In this document: positions 23,170-33,518 of the stretch, in pieces
How the letters are laid out: each line of letters opens with the position of its first letter
Position numbering within the stretch: the stretch's first letter is position 1
NCBI RefSeq assembly: GCF_027568475.1
Contig: NZ_JANKZG010000002.1
Coordinates: forward strand, 62,001-126,000
Length of the DNA stretch: 64,000 bases
From: Acinetobacter sp. HY1485
Lineage (GTDB): Bacteria > Pseudomonadota > Gammaproteobacteria > Pseudomonadales > Moraxellaceae
Direction of reading: 5' to 3'
The notes under the pieces: model-generated
Told to the model about the DNA's origin: nothing
Databases searched by the model: none
Seen by the model: the letters and a program-made list of their open reading frames with translations, nothing else
Position numbers and translations under genes: made by a program

Positions 23170-25143
23170 ATGACGGTATTACTTGAAGTAAGCGATTTAA
23201 CACGTGAGTTTCCCGCAGGCGAAACAACGGTCAAAATCTTAAAAGGGATTAATCTACAAATTCATGCAGGTGAGCTAGTTGCCATTGTAGGGCAATCAGG
23301 TTCGGGTAAATCTACCCTCATGAATATTTTAGGTTGTTTAGACCGCCCCACAAGTGGTAGTTATAAAGTAAGCGGGCATGAAACAGGAAAACTCGAGCCT
23401 GACCAACTTGCCCAACTACGGCGTGAATACTTTGGCTTTATTTTTCAGCGTTACCATCTTTTAGGTGACTTAAGTGCCGTAGGTAATGTGTCTGTGCCTG
23501 CAATTTATGCAGGTGTAGAAGCATCTGAGCGAGAAAAACGTGCCACATCACTACTCACAGAACTCGGTCTAGGCAATAAAACCCAAAACCGCCCAAGCCA
23601 ACTTTCAGGTGGACAACAACAACGTGTCAGTATTGCACGGGCGTTAATGAATGGTGGCGATGTCATTTTAGCCGATGAACCCACAGGCGCACTTGACTCG
23701 CAAAGTGGTATTGAAGTGATGCGTATTTTACGCGAACTCAATGCAGCAGGTCATACCATCATTTTAGTCACGCATGATATGCAAGTTGCACAAAATGCAA
23801 CGCGTATTATTGAAATTAGTGATGGGATGATTATTGCAGACCGTGCCAATACACCCGAACAACATTCTGTAAAAACAGACTCAACAGCTTTACCTAAACA
23901 GCAAACCAAAAGCAAAAAAGTATCGGCTTGGCGCTCTACATTAGACCGCCTTTCTGAAGCATTTAACATGGCGTTACTTGCCATGAATGCGCATCGTATG
24001 CGTACATTCTTAACCATGTTAGGCATTATTATTGGGATTGCCTCGGTCGTTACCGTGGTGGCTCTTGGTAAAGGCTCACAAGAACAGATTTTAAAAAATA
24101 TCAGTAGCTTAGGTACCAATACCATTACTGTATTTCAAGGGCGTGGCTTTGGTGATAACTCTAAGACAGCTAGCTTTAAAACGCTTGTCCCAAGTGATGC
24201 AGATGCTATTGCAAGCCAACCTTATGTAAGTGCGGTCAGCCCTGTTGTCAGTTCCTCAAAAACTATTCGCTATCAAGAAAATGAAGCAACTGCCACCGTT
24301 AATGGTGTCAGTAATGATTTTTTTGATGTGAAAGGGCTTACATTTAAAGAGGGACAAACTTTTGCTGCCACAACAGTGCGCGAACGCTCACAAGATGTGA
24401 TTATTGATACCAATACACAAAAACAATTTTTTAGTGATGGCAGTGATCCTGTAGGACAAGTTGTACTTTTAGGCAGTGTACCTGCACGTATTGTGGGTGT
24501 AGTTGAACCTCAAAGTAACCCAATGGGCGCAGACGAGACACTTAACGTTTATATGCCATATACCACGGTGATGAGCCGTATGCTAGGGCAAGCCAATGTA
24601 CGTAATATTATTGTACGTATTAATGATAAATACTCGAGTGATGCAGCTGATAATGCCATTGTAAACCTTCTAACCCTACGTCATGGCGCACAAGATATCT
24701 ACACCATGAACAGTGATAGTATCCGTCAAACCATCGAAAAGACCACAGGAACAATGACACTGCTTATCTCTGCCATTGCTGTCATTTCATTGGTGGTAGG
24801 AGGTATTGGTGTGATGAATATCATGCTTGTATCAGTGACTGAACGTACACAAGAAATTGGTGTACGTATGGCGGTGGGTGCAAGGCAAAGCGATATTTTA
24901 CAGCAATTTTTAATTGAAGCCGTTCTGGTCTGTATCTTAGGGGGTATTTTGGGTGTCTTACTTTCTTTGGGTTTAGGGCAAATCATTACCCACTTTGCAG
25001 GAGGCAATTTTGCCGTGATTTATTCAACTACCTCCATTGTGGCGGCTTTTGTATGCTCTACTTTAATTGGTGTGGTATTTGGCTTTTTACCTGCCAAAAA
25101 TGCAGCCAAATTAGACCCTGTTAATGCCCTTGCACGAGAATAA
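23170..25143 (+). CDS. macB: MacB-like ABC transporter (ATPase fused to permease)
   Basis: A 657-residue protein: an ATPase domain (1-230) with Walker [10 protein letters not shown], signature LSGGQQQR, Walker [12 protein letters not shown] and the switch His (VTHD), a linker, then a first membrane segment (near 280), a MacB periplasmic core domain (about 300-520), and three C-terminal membrane segments of the FtsX type. MacB works as a mechanotransmitter with MacA and an outer-membrane factor, exporting macrolides, heat-stable toxins or lipopeptides in different species. The substrate here is unknown. Confidence 0.94.
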   Translation: MTVLLEVSDLTREFPAGETTVKILKGINLQIHAGELVAIVGQSGSGKSTLMNILGCLDRPTSGSYKVSGHETGKLEPDQLAQLRREYFGFIFQRYHLLGDLSAVGNVSVPAIYAGVEASEREKRATSLLTELGLGNKTQNRPSQLSGGQQQRVSIARALMNGGDVILADEPTGALDSQSGIEVMRILRELNAAGHTIILVTHDMQVAQNATRIIEISDGMIIADRANTPEQHSVKTDSTALPKQQTKSKKVSAWRSTLDRLSEAFNMALLAMNAHRMRTFLTMLGIIIGIASVVTVVALGKGSQEQILKNISSLGTNTITVFQGRGFGDNSKTASFKTLVPSDADAIASQPYVSAVSPVVSSSKTIRYQENEATATVNGVSNDFFDVKGLTFKEGQTFAATTVRERSQDVIIDTNTQKQFFSDGSDPVGQVVLLGSVPARIVGVVEPQSNPMGADETLNVYMPYTTVMSRMLGQANVRNIIVRINDKYSSDAADNAIVNLLTLRHGAQDIYTMNSDSIRQTIEKTTGTMTLLISAIAVISLVVGGIGVMNIMLVSVTERTQEIGVRMAVGARQSDILQQFLIEAVLVCILGGILGVLLSLGLGQIITHFAGGNFAVIYSTTSIVAAFVCSTLIGVVFGFLPAKNAAKLDPVNALARE

Positions 25144-25146
25144 ACA

Positions 25147-26508
25147 ATGAAAACACCTTTAATTTTAGCAATGGCATGCACTACCCTATTTGGTTGTTCT
25201 GCCATTGTAAAAACACCCTATCAAGCGCCACAAGTCAACACGCCTGCACAGTTTGCTTATCAAAAAACAGGGCAAAAAATTAACGACCGTTGGTGGATGT
25301 TATTTAATGATGCTCAGCTTAATCAGTTAATAGACCATGTTTTAGCACAAAATAATAACCTTGCTGTTGCAGGTATTGCAATTCAGCAAGCACGTTTGCA
25401 AGCAGGACTTCAAGCAGATCAGCAAGGATTACGTGTAAGTAGTTCTGTCTCGGCAGGACACCGCTTAGACATTCATAGTGGTGATGACAGCTCTCAAGGA
25501 CTATCTGCAAGTGCAGGCGTAAGTTATGAACTAGACTTATTTGGTAAACTTGCACGCCAAACAGATGCAGCTAAATGGGAAGCACAAGCCACAGAGCAAG
25601 ACTTAGAAGCTACGGCACAAACACTTGTAGGTACAACGGCTCAATTGTACTGGCAACTTGCTTACTTACACGAAAGCCGAACTATTGCTCAAGCTAATAT
25701 TACAAGCTCGCAAAGACTATATGATTTAGTAAATATTCAGTATAAGGCAGGTGCTGTATCAGGTTTAGAGCTAACGCAAGCAGCACAAGCCGTACAAAGC
25801 CAAAAAGCAACGTTTAGCCAAATTGAACAAAACCTTGTTGAAACTCGCACCGCTATTGCCGTGTTGTTACATGTGCCTGTGCAACAACTTAATATTACTG
25901 AACCTACCCAACTGCCTAATATTACTTTACCTGCTATTGAAAGTGGTTTGCCTGCCGAGCTATTGGCAAGACGTCCCGATTTAAAGGCATCGGAACTGCG
26001 TTTAAGAAAAGTACTTGCAACTGCCGATGCCACACGTGCAAGCTACTATCCTTCTATTAGCCTTACAGGTAACTTAGGTGCAAGTAGCACCTCATTGGTT
26101 GCACTCATTAAAAACCCTGTACTCACATTAGGCGCTAATTTAAGCCTGCCTTTTTTACAGTACAACGATATGAAGAAAAATATTGCAGTCAGTCAACTTG
26201 ATTATGAAAAAGCCATTATCAACTACCGTCAATCTTTGTATCAAGCGTTTGCCGATGTGGAGAATGCCCTCTCTGCACGGACTCAACTTGCAGCGCAAAT
26301 GAACGCACAACAGCAAAACCTTGCTTTAGCGCAAAAGGCAGAAAACTTAATTAATGTACAGTATCGTTATGGTTCGGTCGCACTTAAAAATGTGCTAGAT
26401 CAACAGCAAACCACACGTTCTACGCGTTTGGCTTTATTAAACCTACAACAAAGCCAATACAATGCCTACGTTACATTAATGCAAGCGCTCGGTGGTCGTC
26501 CAATTTGA
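25147..26508 (+). CDS. Outer-membrane efflux factor, NodT/TolC-type lipoprotein
   Basis: A 453-residue protein with a lipobox (LFGC, Cys17) and the two-fold repeated helical/beta pattern of outer-membrane efflux channels (LYWQLAYLHESRTIAQANI and the second-half FADVENALSARTQLAAQ block). LLARRPDLKASELRL near 277 is a family signature. It completes the MacA-MacB-channel exporter. It is the last intact gene of the operon; decayed sequence follows. Confidence 0.93.
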   Translation: MKTPLILAMACTTLFGCSAIVKTPYQAPQVNTPAQFAYQKTGQKINDRWWMLFNDAQLNQLIDHVLAQNNNLAVAGIAIQQARLQAGLQADQQGLRVSSSVSAGHRLDIHSGDDSSQGLSASAGVSYELDLFGKLARQTDAAKWEAQATEQDLEATAQTLVGTTAQLYWQLAYLHESRTIAQANITSSQRLYDLVNIQYKAGAVSGLELTQAAQAVQSQKATFSQIEQNLVETRTAIAVLLHVPVQQLNITEPTQLPNITLPAIESGLPAELLARRPDLKASELRLRKVLATADATRASYYPSISLTGNLGASSTSLVALIKNPVLTLGANLSLPFLQYNDMKKNIAVSQLDYEKAIINYRQSLYQAFADVENALSARTQLAAQMNAQQQNLALAQKAENLINVQYRYGSVALKNVLDQQQTTRSTRLALLNLQQSQYNAYVTLMQALGGRPI

Positions 26509-26553
26509 GGGCATTTGAGTACAGCGTGGGCAAAACTACTCACGCTTACTTAA

Positions 26554-27079
26554 CAAGAACAACGTGTTATTCAAATACAAGAAAAAGAGCGATTTGATTT
26601 TCTAAAAGAATATGCGCTCATGGATATCATTGAGACTGACCCCAAAAGTTTTCAATACGGTTTTACCAAAGCTCAATATAATGGAACTGTTCATATTAAA
26701 ACTAGCCCAGACCATAAATTAAACTTGTAGGAACAATGGGTGAATATATGATTTTAGCTGCAAGTTAAAGCTGAAGACTTTGAAAGTGGCTATATTACAA
26801 ATATCCGTCAATGAGCATACCGTCTAAAGATGACAACGTATCAGAAAGTATCTCATTACAAAAAAATGGTATTCAAAAGGAATTTATTTTTAAAACAAAA
26901 AACATCAATATGATGAAATTTCAGTTCCTTATACTTATGCTTTAGGTTTCGATAAGATTATAAAATTTGAACCTCACTTGAATTATATCGACTTTCTAAT
27001 TGTTAACCAAAACAACCAAACGCAATATCGCTATCTAAGATATAATAAAACAGCAACTGGATTTATTTACACGCCATAA
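26554..27079 (+). pseudogene. Decayed gene, reading frame broken by stops and shifts
   Basis: This stretch has coding character but no intact ORF. From 26554 a frame reads QEQRVIQIQEKERFDFLKEY and onward for about 60 codons to a TAG; a short in-frame piece after the stop follows; then a shifted frame gives KDDNVSESISLQKNG; finally a frame ending in TGFIYTP runs to a TAA at 27079. The pieces look like parts of one protein of about 150-170 residues that has lost its frame. I do not recognise the family. No transposase sequence or clear inverted repeats flank it. Confidence 0.65.
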
Positions 27080-27100
27080 AAAAGCGACCTTACGGTCGCT
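27080..27100 (-). terminator. Intrinsic terminator after fabI
   Basis: AGCGACC / GGTCGCT arms (27083-27089 and 27094-27100) with a 4-base loop are followed on the minus strand by a T run, 9 bases beyond the fabI stop codon. Confidence 0.8.
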
Positions 27101-27108
27101 CATTTGGA

Positions 27109-27909
27109 TTATTCATCATCCATAATTGCAGGGCTCATACCCACAGTATTGAAACCTGCATCTACATACATAATTTCACCTGTAATACCAGAAGCCCACG
27201 GCGAGCATAAAAATAATGCCGCATTACCCACTTCTTCAATGGTTACATTACGCTTAAGCGGTGAGATTTTTTCATTTGCATCTAACATTTTACGGAAAGA
27301 TTTAATACCCGATGCAGCCAATGTACGAATAGGCCCTGCAGAAATCGCATTAACACGGATACCTTCTTCACCCAAGCTAGAAGCTAAATAACGTACGCCT
27401 GCTTCTAAAGATGCTTTTGCCATACCCATCACGTTGTAGTTTGGCATTACACGCTCTGCACCTTGGTAAGTTAGCGTAAGTAAGCAACCTTGACGCGCTT
27501 GTAATAAAGGCTTCGCTGCACGTGCCATTGCCACAAAGCTATATGCACTAATATCGTGTGCCACTTTAAAACCATCACGATCAGTCACATCAGTGAAATC
27601 GCCATCTAACGTGTGTGCAGGGGCAAAACCAATTGAGTGAACCACACCATCTAAACCATCCCAATGTTTTGCAAGCTCTACAAATGCTTGATCAATTTCA
27701 GCATCTACGCCCACGTCACATGGAAAAACAAGATTAGAACCAAATGTTTCTGCAAAACCATCCACACGTTTTTTTAATTTTTCGTTTGGATAAGTAAATG
27801 CAAGTTCTGCGCCTTCACGGTGAAGTGCTTGTGCAATACCATAAGCAATTGAAAGTTTACTTGCGATACCCGCAACCAAAAAGCGCTTACCCGCTAATAA
27901 TCCTGCCAT
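27109..27909 (-). CDS. fabI: Enoyl-[acyl-carrier-protein] reductase (NADH)
   Basis: A 266-residue short-chain dehydrogenase-like enzyme. The NADH motif [13 protein letters not shown] is near residue 13 and the catalytic YNVMGMAK (Tyr-x6-Lys) near 158; [15 protein letters not shown] follows, the region that binds triclosan-type inhibitors. FabI makes the final reduction in each fatty-acid elongation cycle. Length is normal, and a terminator follows. Confidence 0.98.
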   Translation of the reverse strand: MAGLLAGKRFLVAGIASKLSIAYGIAQALHREGAELAFTYPNEKLKKRVDGFAETFGSNLVFPCDVGVDAEIDQAFVELAKHWDGLDGVVHSIGFAPAHTLDGDFTDVTDRDGFKVAHDISAYSFVAMARAAKPLLQARQGCLLTLTYQGAERVMPNYNVMGMAKASLEAGVRYLASSLGEEGIRVNAISAGPIRTLAASGIKSFRKMLDANEKISPLKRNVTIEEVGNAALFLCSPWASGITGEIMYVDAGFNTVGMSPAIMDDE

Positions 27910-28000
27910 TTATATATTCTCTTCTTAAAGATGTTTGTTAAATAATGCCCATTTTTAAACGATTTATAAATTGCATAAAGCATCTTTTTTGCAAAAAAAT

Positions 28001-28019
28001 CGCCTCAACAAGTGAGGCG
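28001..28019 (-). terminator. Intrinsic terminator after the Bax-inhibitor-like gene
   Basis: CGCCTCA / TGAGGCG arms with a 5-base loop lie 8 bases after the stop codon, followed on the minus strand by a T run. Confidence 0.82.
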
Positions 28020-28026
28020 ACTGTAA

Positions 28027-28758
28027 TTAATCATTCGATGATAAGCCAATGAGGCGTAAAAACGAGGTATACATCCAAATGAGTGTGGCAAGTAATGACA
28101 CTGCACAAATCCACTCAAATGACTGTGGCGCACGTTGCATTGCTGCATTTTCAATTAAGTCAAAGTCTAAAATTAAATTTAAAGAGGCAATAACTGCAAC
28201 AAATACCGCAACCCCAATGCCTAAACCATTGCTTTCAAAAACGTAAGGAATACTTGAACCAAATACCATTTTTAAAATAAATTGTGCGATGAACAAAATA
28301 AAAATTGCTAGTGTTGCAGACATCACTACAGATTTAAATTTTTCTGTTGCACGGATAATTTTACGTTTATACAGTGCAAGCATCACAAACATGGTAATGA
28401 AGGTTGCCAATAAAGCTTTAATAGGTGCACCAGGATATTTAAGTTCAAATAATACCGATACCCCACCTAAAAATGCACCTTCAAACAATGCATATGGCAC
28501 AGCAAGATTAGGTGCTGTATTAGGTTTAAACGTGATAATCATGGCTAAGATAAAACCACCTATACCACCCACTACACTGCCCATCATTGCCATATTGAAA
28601 TTTTGCGTGAGTAGGCAATAAAGGAAAAATAAAATACCCACACCTGCAGAAATAGATGTAAGTAAAACTGACTTATTAATCGCACCACGAACAGTCATGG
28701 GCTTATGATAATCCGCGTAAGTTTCCACACGCGTTAAAATAGGATTATTACTTTGCAT
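28027..28758 (-). CDS. Bax inhibitor-1/YccA-like membrane protein
   Basis: A 243-residue protein with seven predicted membrane segments (from about residue 27 to 237), beginning with a soluble N-terminal tail containing YADYHKPMTVRGAINKS. The ALFEGAFLGGVSVLFE segment and the FDFLIENAAM-like C-terminal segment resemble the BI-1/TMBIM superfamily (the longer bacterial BaxI_1 branch). Some family members leak calcium in a pH-dependent way; the bacterial role is not settled. It stands alone between fabI and orn. Confidence 0.85.
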   Translation of the reverse strand: MQSNNPILTRVETYADYHKPMTVRGAINKSVLLTSISAGVGILFFLYCLLTQNFNMAMMGSVVGGIGGFILAMIITFKPNTAPNLAVPYALFEGAFLGGVSVLFELKYPGAPIKALLATFITMFVMLALYKRKIIRATEKFKSVVMSATLAIFILFIAQFILKMVFGSSIPYVFESNGLGIGVAVFVAVIASLNLILDFDLIENAAMQRAPQSFEWICAVSLLATLIWMYTSFLRLIGLSSND

Positions 28759-28822
28759 GGTTGAACTCTTTTTATAAAAGTTTAATTGATATTATACACT
28801 TCAACATATCGACTGATAATGA

Positions 28823-28854
28823 TAAAAAAATGCAATCCTTAGTAGAATTGCATC
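28823..28854 (-). terminator. Intrinsic terminator after orn
   Basis: ATGCAAT / ATTGCAT arms around a 10-base loop, followed on the minus strand by seven T residues, lie just past the orn stop codon. Confidence 0.75.
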
Positions 28855-28859
28855 TTGTG

Positions 28860-29414
28860 TTAATTATTCGTAATAAAGAAGTATTCGCGGTAATACTTTA
28901 GTTCGCGGATCGAATCGCGAATATCATCCATTGCTAAATGAGATGCACCTTTTTTCAGTCCACTCATAATTTCTGGACGCCAGCGTTTTGCTAACTCTTT
29001 TACCGATGATACATCTAAATTACGGTAGTGGAAAAACTGCTCAAGCTCAGGCATTTCACGGTGCATAAAACGGCGGTCTTGGCAAATTGAGTTACCACAC
29101 ATTGGCGAAGATTTTGGATCAACCCACTTTTTCAAAAACTCAAGAGTTTTTTCCTCAGCATCACGCACTGTTAATTGGCTACGACGCACACGCTCGACTA
29201 AACCAGACTGACCGTGTTGACGCGTATTCCACTCATCCATACCATTTAAAATTTGATTTGACTGATGAATAGCCAACACAGGACCTTCTGCCAAAATGTT
29301 TAGGTTGTCATCGGTCACAATGGTGGCAATTTCAATAATTCTATCGTTATCTGTATCTAAACCTGTCATTTCAAGGTCAATCCAAATTAACCGTGTATTT
29401 GGCGTGCTACTCAT
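28860..29414 (-). CDS. orn: Oligoribonuclease
   Basis: A 184-residue DEDDh exonuclease: IDLEMTGLD (first Asp and Glu, near 12), the [11 protein letters not shown] block near 107 and [11 protein letters not shown] near 158 provide the metal-binding acidic residues and the His. Orn degrades RNAs of 2-5 nucleotides, including pGpG from cyclic-di-GMP breakdown. It is divergent from rsgA, the usual neighbour in gammaproteobacteria. Confidence 0.97.
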   Translation of the reverse strand: MSSTPNTRLIWIDLEMTGLDTDNDRIIEIATIVTDDNLNILAEGPVLAIHQSNQILNGMDEWNTRQHGQSGLVERVRRSQLTVRDAEEKTLEFLKKWVDPKSSPMCGNSICQDRRFMHREMPELEQFFHYRNLDVSSVKELAKRWRPEIMSGLKKGASHLAMDDIRDSIRELKYYREYFFITNN

Positions 29415-29536
29415 TGCGCTTTCAATTCTTATAGGCTTAAAACAAGAATAGTAGCAAATTTCTTGCTTCTTGGCTGTAATTCACCTGCCCTTCATGCTAT
29501 TTTTGCCATCTTAATTTTTGGTTTATTAGGACACGA

Positions 29537-30595
29537 ATGGCTCTAATTCGTAAGCGTCGTTTAACTGACCAACAAAAACGTCGTATTCAAAAACAGCATC
29601 AAACACGTCAAGAAGATTTAGACACCTCTCACGATTTAGAAGGTTTAGTCGTTCAACATTACGGACGCCAACTTGAAGTTAAAGCCTTAAATACGCCAGA
29701 CCCACATCCTATTAAACCAGAAACTGCCGAAGGTGAACCTGAATCCTTTTGGAAACCGATTGAGATCGGCAGTATTTGGCGTTGTCATACGCGTACCAAT
29801 TTAGAACTGTTGGTAACAGGTGACCGTGTGAAATGGCAAGCTGACCCCAATACAGGGCTTGGCATTATCACCGCCATTCACGAGCGTTCGTCACTACTGA
29901 CGCGTCCAGACCGTTATCACAAAGTAAAACCTGTGGCAGCCAATATCAGCTTAATTGTCATTGTATTTGCACCTTTGCCTGAACCTGCCCCAATGCTAAT
30001 AGACCGCTATTTAGTGGCATGTAAAAATGCCAATATTCCTGCGTTATTGGTGCTTAACAAAACAGATTTACTTAAAGAAAATGACCCAATCTTAAAACTT
30101 ATTCAAGAATATCAAGATTTAGGTTATGAAATCATGCTGACCCATGCTGATGGCGATTTATCTGAACTCGCAAAGCGTCTTGATAATGAAACAGTGGCAT
30201 TTGTTGGGCAATCAGGTGTGGGTAAAAGCTCTTTAATTAACAATATTGTGCCCAATGCAGCGCAAAAAACCAATATTATTTCTGAAAATTCAGCACTTGG
30301 GCAGCACACCACAACTTCAACTCGCCTTATTGATTTTGGCGAAAATGGTGCGCTAATTGACTCGCCCGGTATTCGTGAATTTGGTTTATGGCATTTAACA
30401 GAAGATGCGGTATATGGCGGTTTTCCTGAGATTTATAACCTCATTGGGCAATGCCAATTTAGAAACTGTACGCATAAAAATGCCAAAAACTGTGCATTAG
30501 AACGTGCCGCATCAACAAGAGAAATTTTACCAAGACGCTTAGAAAGCTTTTTACGTCTGTGCGATGAAATTCAAGAAGCACAGCAAAAAAACTAA
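29537..30595 (+). CDS. rsgA: Ribosome small-subunit GTPase RsgA
   Basis: A 352-residue protein with an OB-fold N-terminal part and a circularly permuted GTPase domain: NKTD (near 174) comes before the P-loop GQSGVGKSSLIN (near 223) and DSPGIREFG. A zinc knuckle (CQFRNCTHKNAKNC) is at 310-325. RsgA helps late maturation of the 30S subunit. The N-terminal basic tail (RKRRLTDQQKRRIQKQ) is typical. Confidence 0.97.
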   Translation: MALIRKRRLTDQQKRRIQKQHQTRQEDLDTSHDLEGLVVQHYGRQLEVKALNTPDPHPIKPETAEGEPESFWKPIEIGSIWRCHTRTNLELLVTGDRVKWQADPNTGLGIITAIHERSSLLTRPDRYHKVKPVAANISLIVIVFAPLPEPAPMLIDRYLVACKNANIPALLVLNKTDLLKENDPILKLIQEYQDLGYEIMLTHADGDLSELAKRLDNETVAFVGQSGVGKSSLINNIVPNAAQKTNIISENSALGQHTTTSTRLIDFGENGALIDSPGIREFGLWHLTEDAVYGGFPEIYNLIGQCQFRNCTHKNAKNCALERAASTREILPRRLESFLRLCDEIQEAQQKN

Positions 30596-30663
30596 GCAAG
30601 GTTTTTGCTCACAATTAATATAGGCTATACTCTAGCTCAATTTTGATGGTTATTAGGTGAATT

Positions 30664-31071
30664 GTGGAACGTTGGTTCGAATTCATGGGGAATCACCCCT
30701 TCTTGTTTGGTCTACTTGCCGTTCTTATCGTCATGTTCTTCATTTTTGAAGGAAAGCGTAACGGTCGTAAAATTTCTCCACAATCACTTGGTGTTTTGGT
30801 GAAAATCAAAAATGCAATGCTGATTGATTTACGTGATGCCAAAGATTTCCGTGAAGGACATATCAGTGGTAGCCGTAATATTCCGTATAGTCAAATTGCA
30901 AACCATCTCGATGAATTAAAAACATCTGAGCGCCCAATTGTCTTTATTTGTAATTTAGGACAAGTGGCAGGCACTGCGTTGGCACAAGTTGCTCATACAG
31001 ATAGCTACCGCTTAGATGGTGGAATTGCCAATTGGAAAGCGCAAGGCTTACCTTTAATTAAAGCAAAATAA
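30664..31071 (+). CDS. yibN: Membrane-anchored rhodanese-like protein (YibN type), GTG start
   Basis: A 135-residue protein with one membrane segment (about 13-29) and a cytoplasmic rhodanese domain (about 42-130); the active Cys is in FICNLGQVAG (near residue 99). It starts with GTG after AGGTGA. The order yibN-grxC-secB is conserved in gammaproteobacteria. Rhodaneses carry sulfur as a persulfide; the specific partner is unknown. Confidence 0.9.
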   Translation: MERWFEFMGNHPFLFGLLAVLIVMFFIFEGKRNGRKISPQSLGVLVKIKNAMLIDLRDAKDFREGHISGSRNIPYSQIANHLDELKTSERPIVFICNLGQVAGTALAQVAHTDSYRLDGGIANWKAQGLPLIKAK

Positions 31072-31089
31072 CGTTTAAGGAGAACACTC

Positions 31090-31341
31090 ATGGCTAATGT
31101 TGTCATTTATTCAACAACCGTATGCCCGTATTGCGTTCGTGCAAAACAGCTTCTTGAGCGTAAAGGCATTCAATATAAAGAAATTAATTTATCTAACGAA
31201 GCGCCAGAAGTACGTGTAGAACTGATGCAACGTACCAATCACCGCACTGTGCCACAGATTTTCATTAACGATCAATTTATTGGTGGTTTTGATCAGCTTT
31301 ATGCTTTAGAGCGTGAAGGTAAACTTGACGAAGGACTTTAA
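31090..31341 (+). CDS. grxC: Glutaredoxin 3
   Basis: An 83-residue dithiol glutaredoxin with active site CPYC (residues 12-15) and the glutathione-binding TVPQIFIN and GGFDQL segments. It reduces disulfides using glutathione. An AAGGAGA ribosome site precedes it, and secB starts 3 bases after its stop. Confidence 0.97.
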   Translation: MANVVIYSTTVCPYCVRAKQLLERKGIQYKEINLSNEAPEVRVELMQRTNHRTVPQIFINDQFIGGFDQLYALEREGKLDEGL

Positions 31342-31344
31342 AAA

Positions 31345-31803
31345 ATGAGTACAGAACAACAACCGCAACTTGCGTTAGAACGCCTTTATACAAAAGATGT
31401 TTCTTTTGAAATTCCAAGCGCAGAAGTATTCACTAAAGAGTGGAAACCTGAACTTAATATCAACTTGTCTTCTACAGCAGACAAAATTGATCCAACACAC
31501 TACGAAGTATCTTTAAAAGTTGTGGTTGAAGCAAAAAACGACAATCAAACTGCTTTTATTGTTGATATTACGCAAGCAGGCATCTTCTTAGTAGATGGTG
31601 TAGAAGATGAACGTCTTCCGTACATTTTAGGTGCATACTGCCCAAATATTTTATTCCCATTCTTACGTGAAGCAGTAAATGACCTTGTAACTAAAGGTAG
31701 CTTCCCGCAATTATTGCTTACACCAATCAACTTTGATGCTGAATTTGAAGCGAACATGCAACGCGCTCAAATGGAAGCAGCAGAAGCTGAAGGCAAAGCA
31801 TAA
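31345..31803 (+). CDS. secB: Protein-export chaperone SecB
   Basis: A 152-residue acidic protein that matches SecB throughout: [17 protein letters not shown] at the start, and [16 protein letters not shown] near residue 94. SecB is a tetrameric cytoplasmic chaperone that passes unfolded precursors to SecA. A strong terminator follows. Confidence 0.97.
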   Translation: MSTEQQPQLALERLYTKDVSFEIPSAEVFTKEWKPELNINLSSTADKIDPTHYEVSLKVVVEAKNDNQTAFIVDITQAGIFLVDGVEDERLPYILGAYCPNILFPFLREAVNDLVTKGSFPQLLLTPINFDAEFEANMQRAQMEAAEAEGKA

Positions 31804-31809
31804 GCCTTT

Positions 31810-31838
31810 AAAGCCATCCAAACGGGTGGCTTTTTTTT
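31810..31838 (+). terminator. Intrinsic terminator after secB
   Basis: AAAGCCATCC / GGGTGGCTTT arms (one G-U pair) with a 4-base loop and eight T residues begin 7 bases after secB. Confidence 0.88.
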
Positions 31839-31909
31839 ACTAGCAAAAAATAACAATTTAAGCCTAAAATAATCGTTACGATGAGAAAAACAATTCAAGG
31901 CAAAATCGC

Positions 31910-33208
31910 ATGGCAAAGTCAGCAAGCTCTCCAAGTCGTCGCTTTTTAAAACTTGCAAGCATGACGGCAAGTATTGCCACCAAAACCGTTTCTAACTCTA
32001 TTCGCAGTTTAACCGCAGATGAAGAACAAAAAGATGCGGCACGTCGTCAACTGTTTCAAGAAATTGGTTTACAAATTGCCAATACATTAGGCGAAATGAA
32101 AGGCGCTGTAATGAAAGTGGGACAAATTGCATCGCAGTATAAAGACATTTTCCCACCTGAAGTGGCAAAAGCCATTGCAAAATTACAACGTCAAGCCCCT
32201 GCAATGCCCTTTGCAGACATCAAAGTACAAGTAGAAAAAGAGCTACAAAAACCAATTTCTGATGTATTTACGCATTTTGAAGAAACACCTTTTGCAGCAG
32301 CCTCTATTGGGCAAGTCCATAAAGCAACACTTAAAAATGGGCAACAAGTGGTGGTAAAAGTTCAGTACCCTGGTGTTGATGAAGCCTGTGAAAGTGATTT
32401 AAAACAAGTACGCCTTGCCCTACGCATGATGGGTGTTCTGAAAATTGACAAAAAATTACAAGACCAACTTTTTGCCGAAATTCAAGACAGTTTAACCAAC
32501 GAGCTAAACTACGAAATTGAAGCCCAAAATCTAGAAGTTGCACGTACCTTTCATGGCAAGCTTGATCCACACATTATTATTCCAACGGTCTATACCGACT
32601 ATTCAACACGTCATATCTTAACGCTTAGCTATGAAGCGGGTAACAGTATTGAAACAGCAAGTACATGGTCACAAGAATTACGTAATACCTTAGGCAAACG
32701 CTTATTTAAAGCCATGGGACAAGAGATTTTTTATCTTAGACGTTTTCATTGTGACCCGCATCCAGGTAACTTCGCATTTAGAGAAAATGGCGATGTCGTG
32801 GTCTATGATTACGGCGGTGTTAAAACACTCTCACCGCAACATGTTGCCACGTTTAAGTCGCTTATTCGTGCTTGCCGTACACACAACATTACTGAAATTG
32901 AAAATCAACTTATTGACTTAAATGCACTTTCAGAACGCAATGCTTTTCCGCATGAGCTGTATGAAGAATGGTTAAACGTACTATTACGTCCACTTACTAC
33001 ATTTTATGATTTTGAAGAAAACTCTGCTCATCATGATGGGGTAAAACTTGCAAAGAAATCATTAAAATATTGGGATATTTTTAAACCATCACCCGATACA
33101 TTGATGGTCAATCGGACAGTTTCAGGGCATTATTGGAATATGATCCATCTCAAAGTTAAAGATGATTTAACTGACCTTTTTAACGAATTAGTTCCTTTAG
33201 ATGAGTAA
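31910..33208 (+). CDS. ABC1/UbiB (AarF) family atypical kinase
   Basis: A 432-residue protein of the ABC1/ADCK/UbiB family. The KxGQ region (MKVGQIASQYKD, near 67) that blocks the active site, the Ala-rich loop AAASIGQVHKA (near 127), VVVKVQYPG (the Lys), HCDPHPGNFAF (catalytic loop, near 283) and VYDYGG (metal Asp) are visible. Family members support ubiquinone synthesis or lipid handling by an ATPase activity. No ubi gene is next to it, so a true UbiB role is not shown. The HopJ-like gene starts 3 bases after its stop. Confidence 0.92.
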   Translation: MAKSASSPSRRFLKLASMTASIATKTVSNSIRSLTADEEQKDAARRQLFQEIGLQIANTLGEMKGAVMKVGQIASQYKDIFPPEVAKAIAKLQRQAPAMPFADIKVQVEKELQKPISDVFTHFEETPFAAASIGQVHKATLKNGQQVVVKVQYPGVDEACESDLKQVRLALRMMGVLKIDKKLQDQLFAEIQDSLTNELNYEIEAQNLEVARTFHGKLDPHIIIPTVYTDYSTRHILTLSYEAGNSIETASTWSQELRNTLGKRLFKAMGQEIFYLRRFHCDPHPGNFAFRENGDVVVYDYGGVKTLSPQHVATFKSLIRACRTHNITEIENQLIDLNALSERNAFPHELYEEWLNVLLRPLTTFYDFEENSAHHDGVKLAKKSLKYWDIFKPSPDTLMVNRTVSGHYWNMIHLKVKDDLTDLFNELVPLDE

Positions 33209-33211
33209 GAC

Positions 33212-33508
33212 ATGAAAAAATTTGCAGATAACATTGCCCATATTGATACACATTACACCCACACACCAACTGCGTTTAAAAATGGCGAGCAATATAATAG
33301 CGCTCAAGAAAATCAAGGTAGTGCCAAAATTTTTGCCTTTGCACAGTTAAACCAACTCAGTGAACAACAAACGCTTGAATTATTTGCCGAGCATTACGAC
33401 AGCGTGATCGCAGATCCAACAGGCACAGCACATCAAAATATCCGTCAATTTTTAAAACACGGTTGGCAAGGCATTACTTTTGAGGGACAAGCATTAACTA
33501 CAAAATAA
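33212..33508 (+). CDS. HopJ-family protein
   Basis: A 98-residue protein with the HopJ-family pattern: IDTHYTHTPTAFKNG near residue 12, GSAKIFAFAQLNQLS near 36, and AHQNIRQFLKHGWQGI near the C-terminus. The family is named after a Pseudomonas syringae type III effector, but homologues are common in bacteria with no type III system. None is visible here, so an effector role is unlikely. It follows the kinase gene by 3 bases, suggesting co-transcription. Confidence 0.85.
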   Translation: MKKFADNIAHIDTHYTHTPTAFKNGEQYNSAQENQGSAKIFAFAQLNQLSEQQTLELFAEHYDSVIADPTGTAHQNIRQFLKHGWQGITFEGQALTTK

Positions 33509-33518
33509 CAACCTATTG

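Noticed and set aside
33212..33508. HopJ-like protein as a virulence effector
   Set aside because: No type III secretion genes are visible and the family is widespread in non-pathogens.
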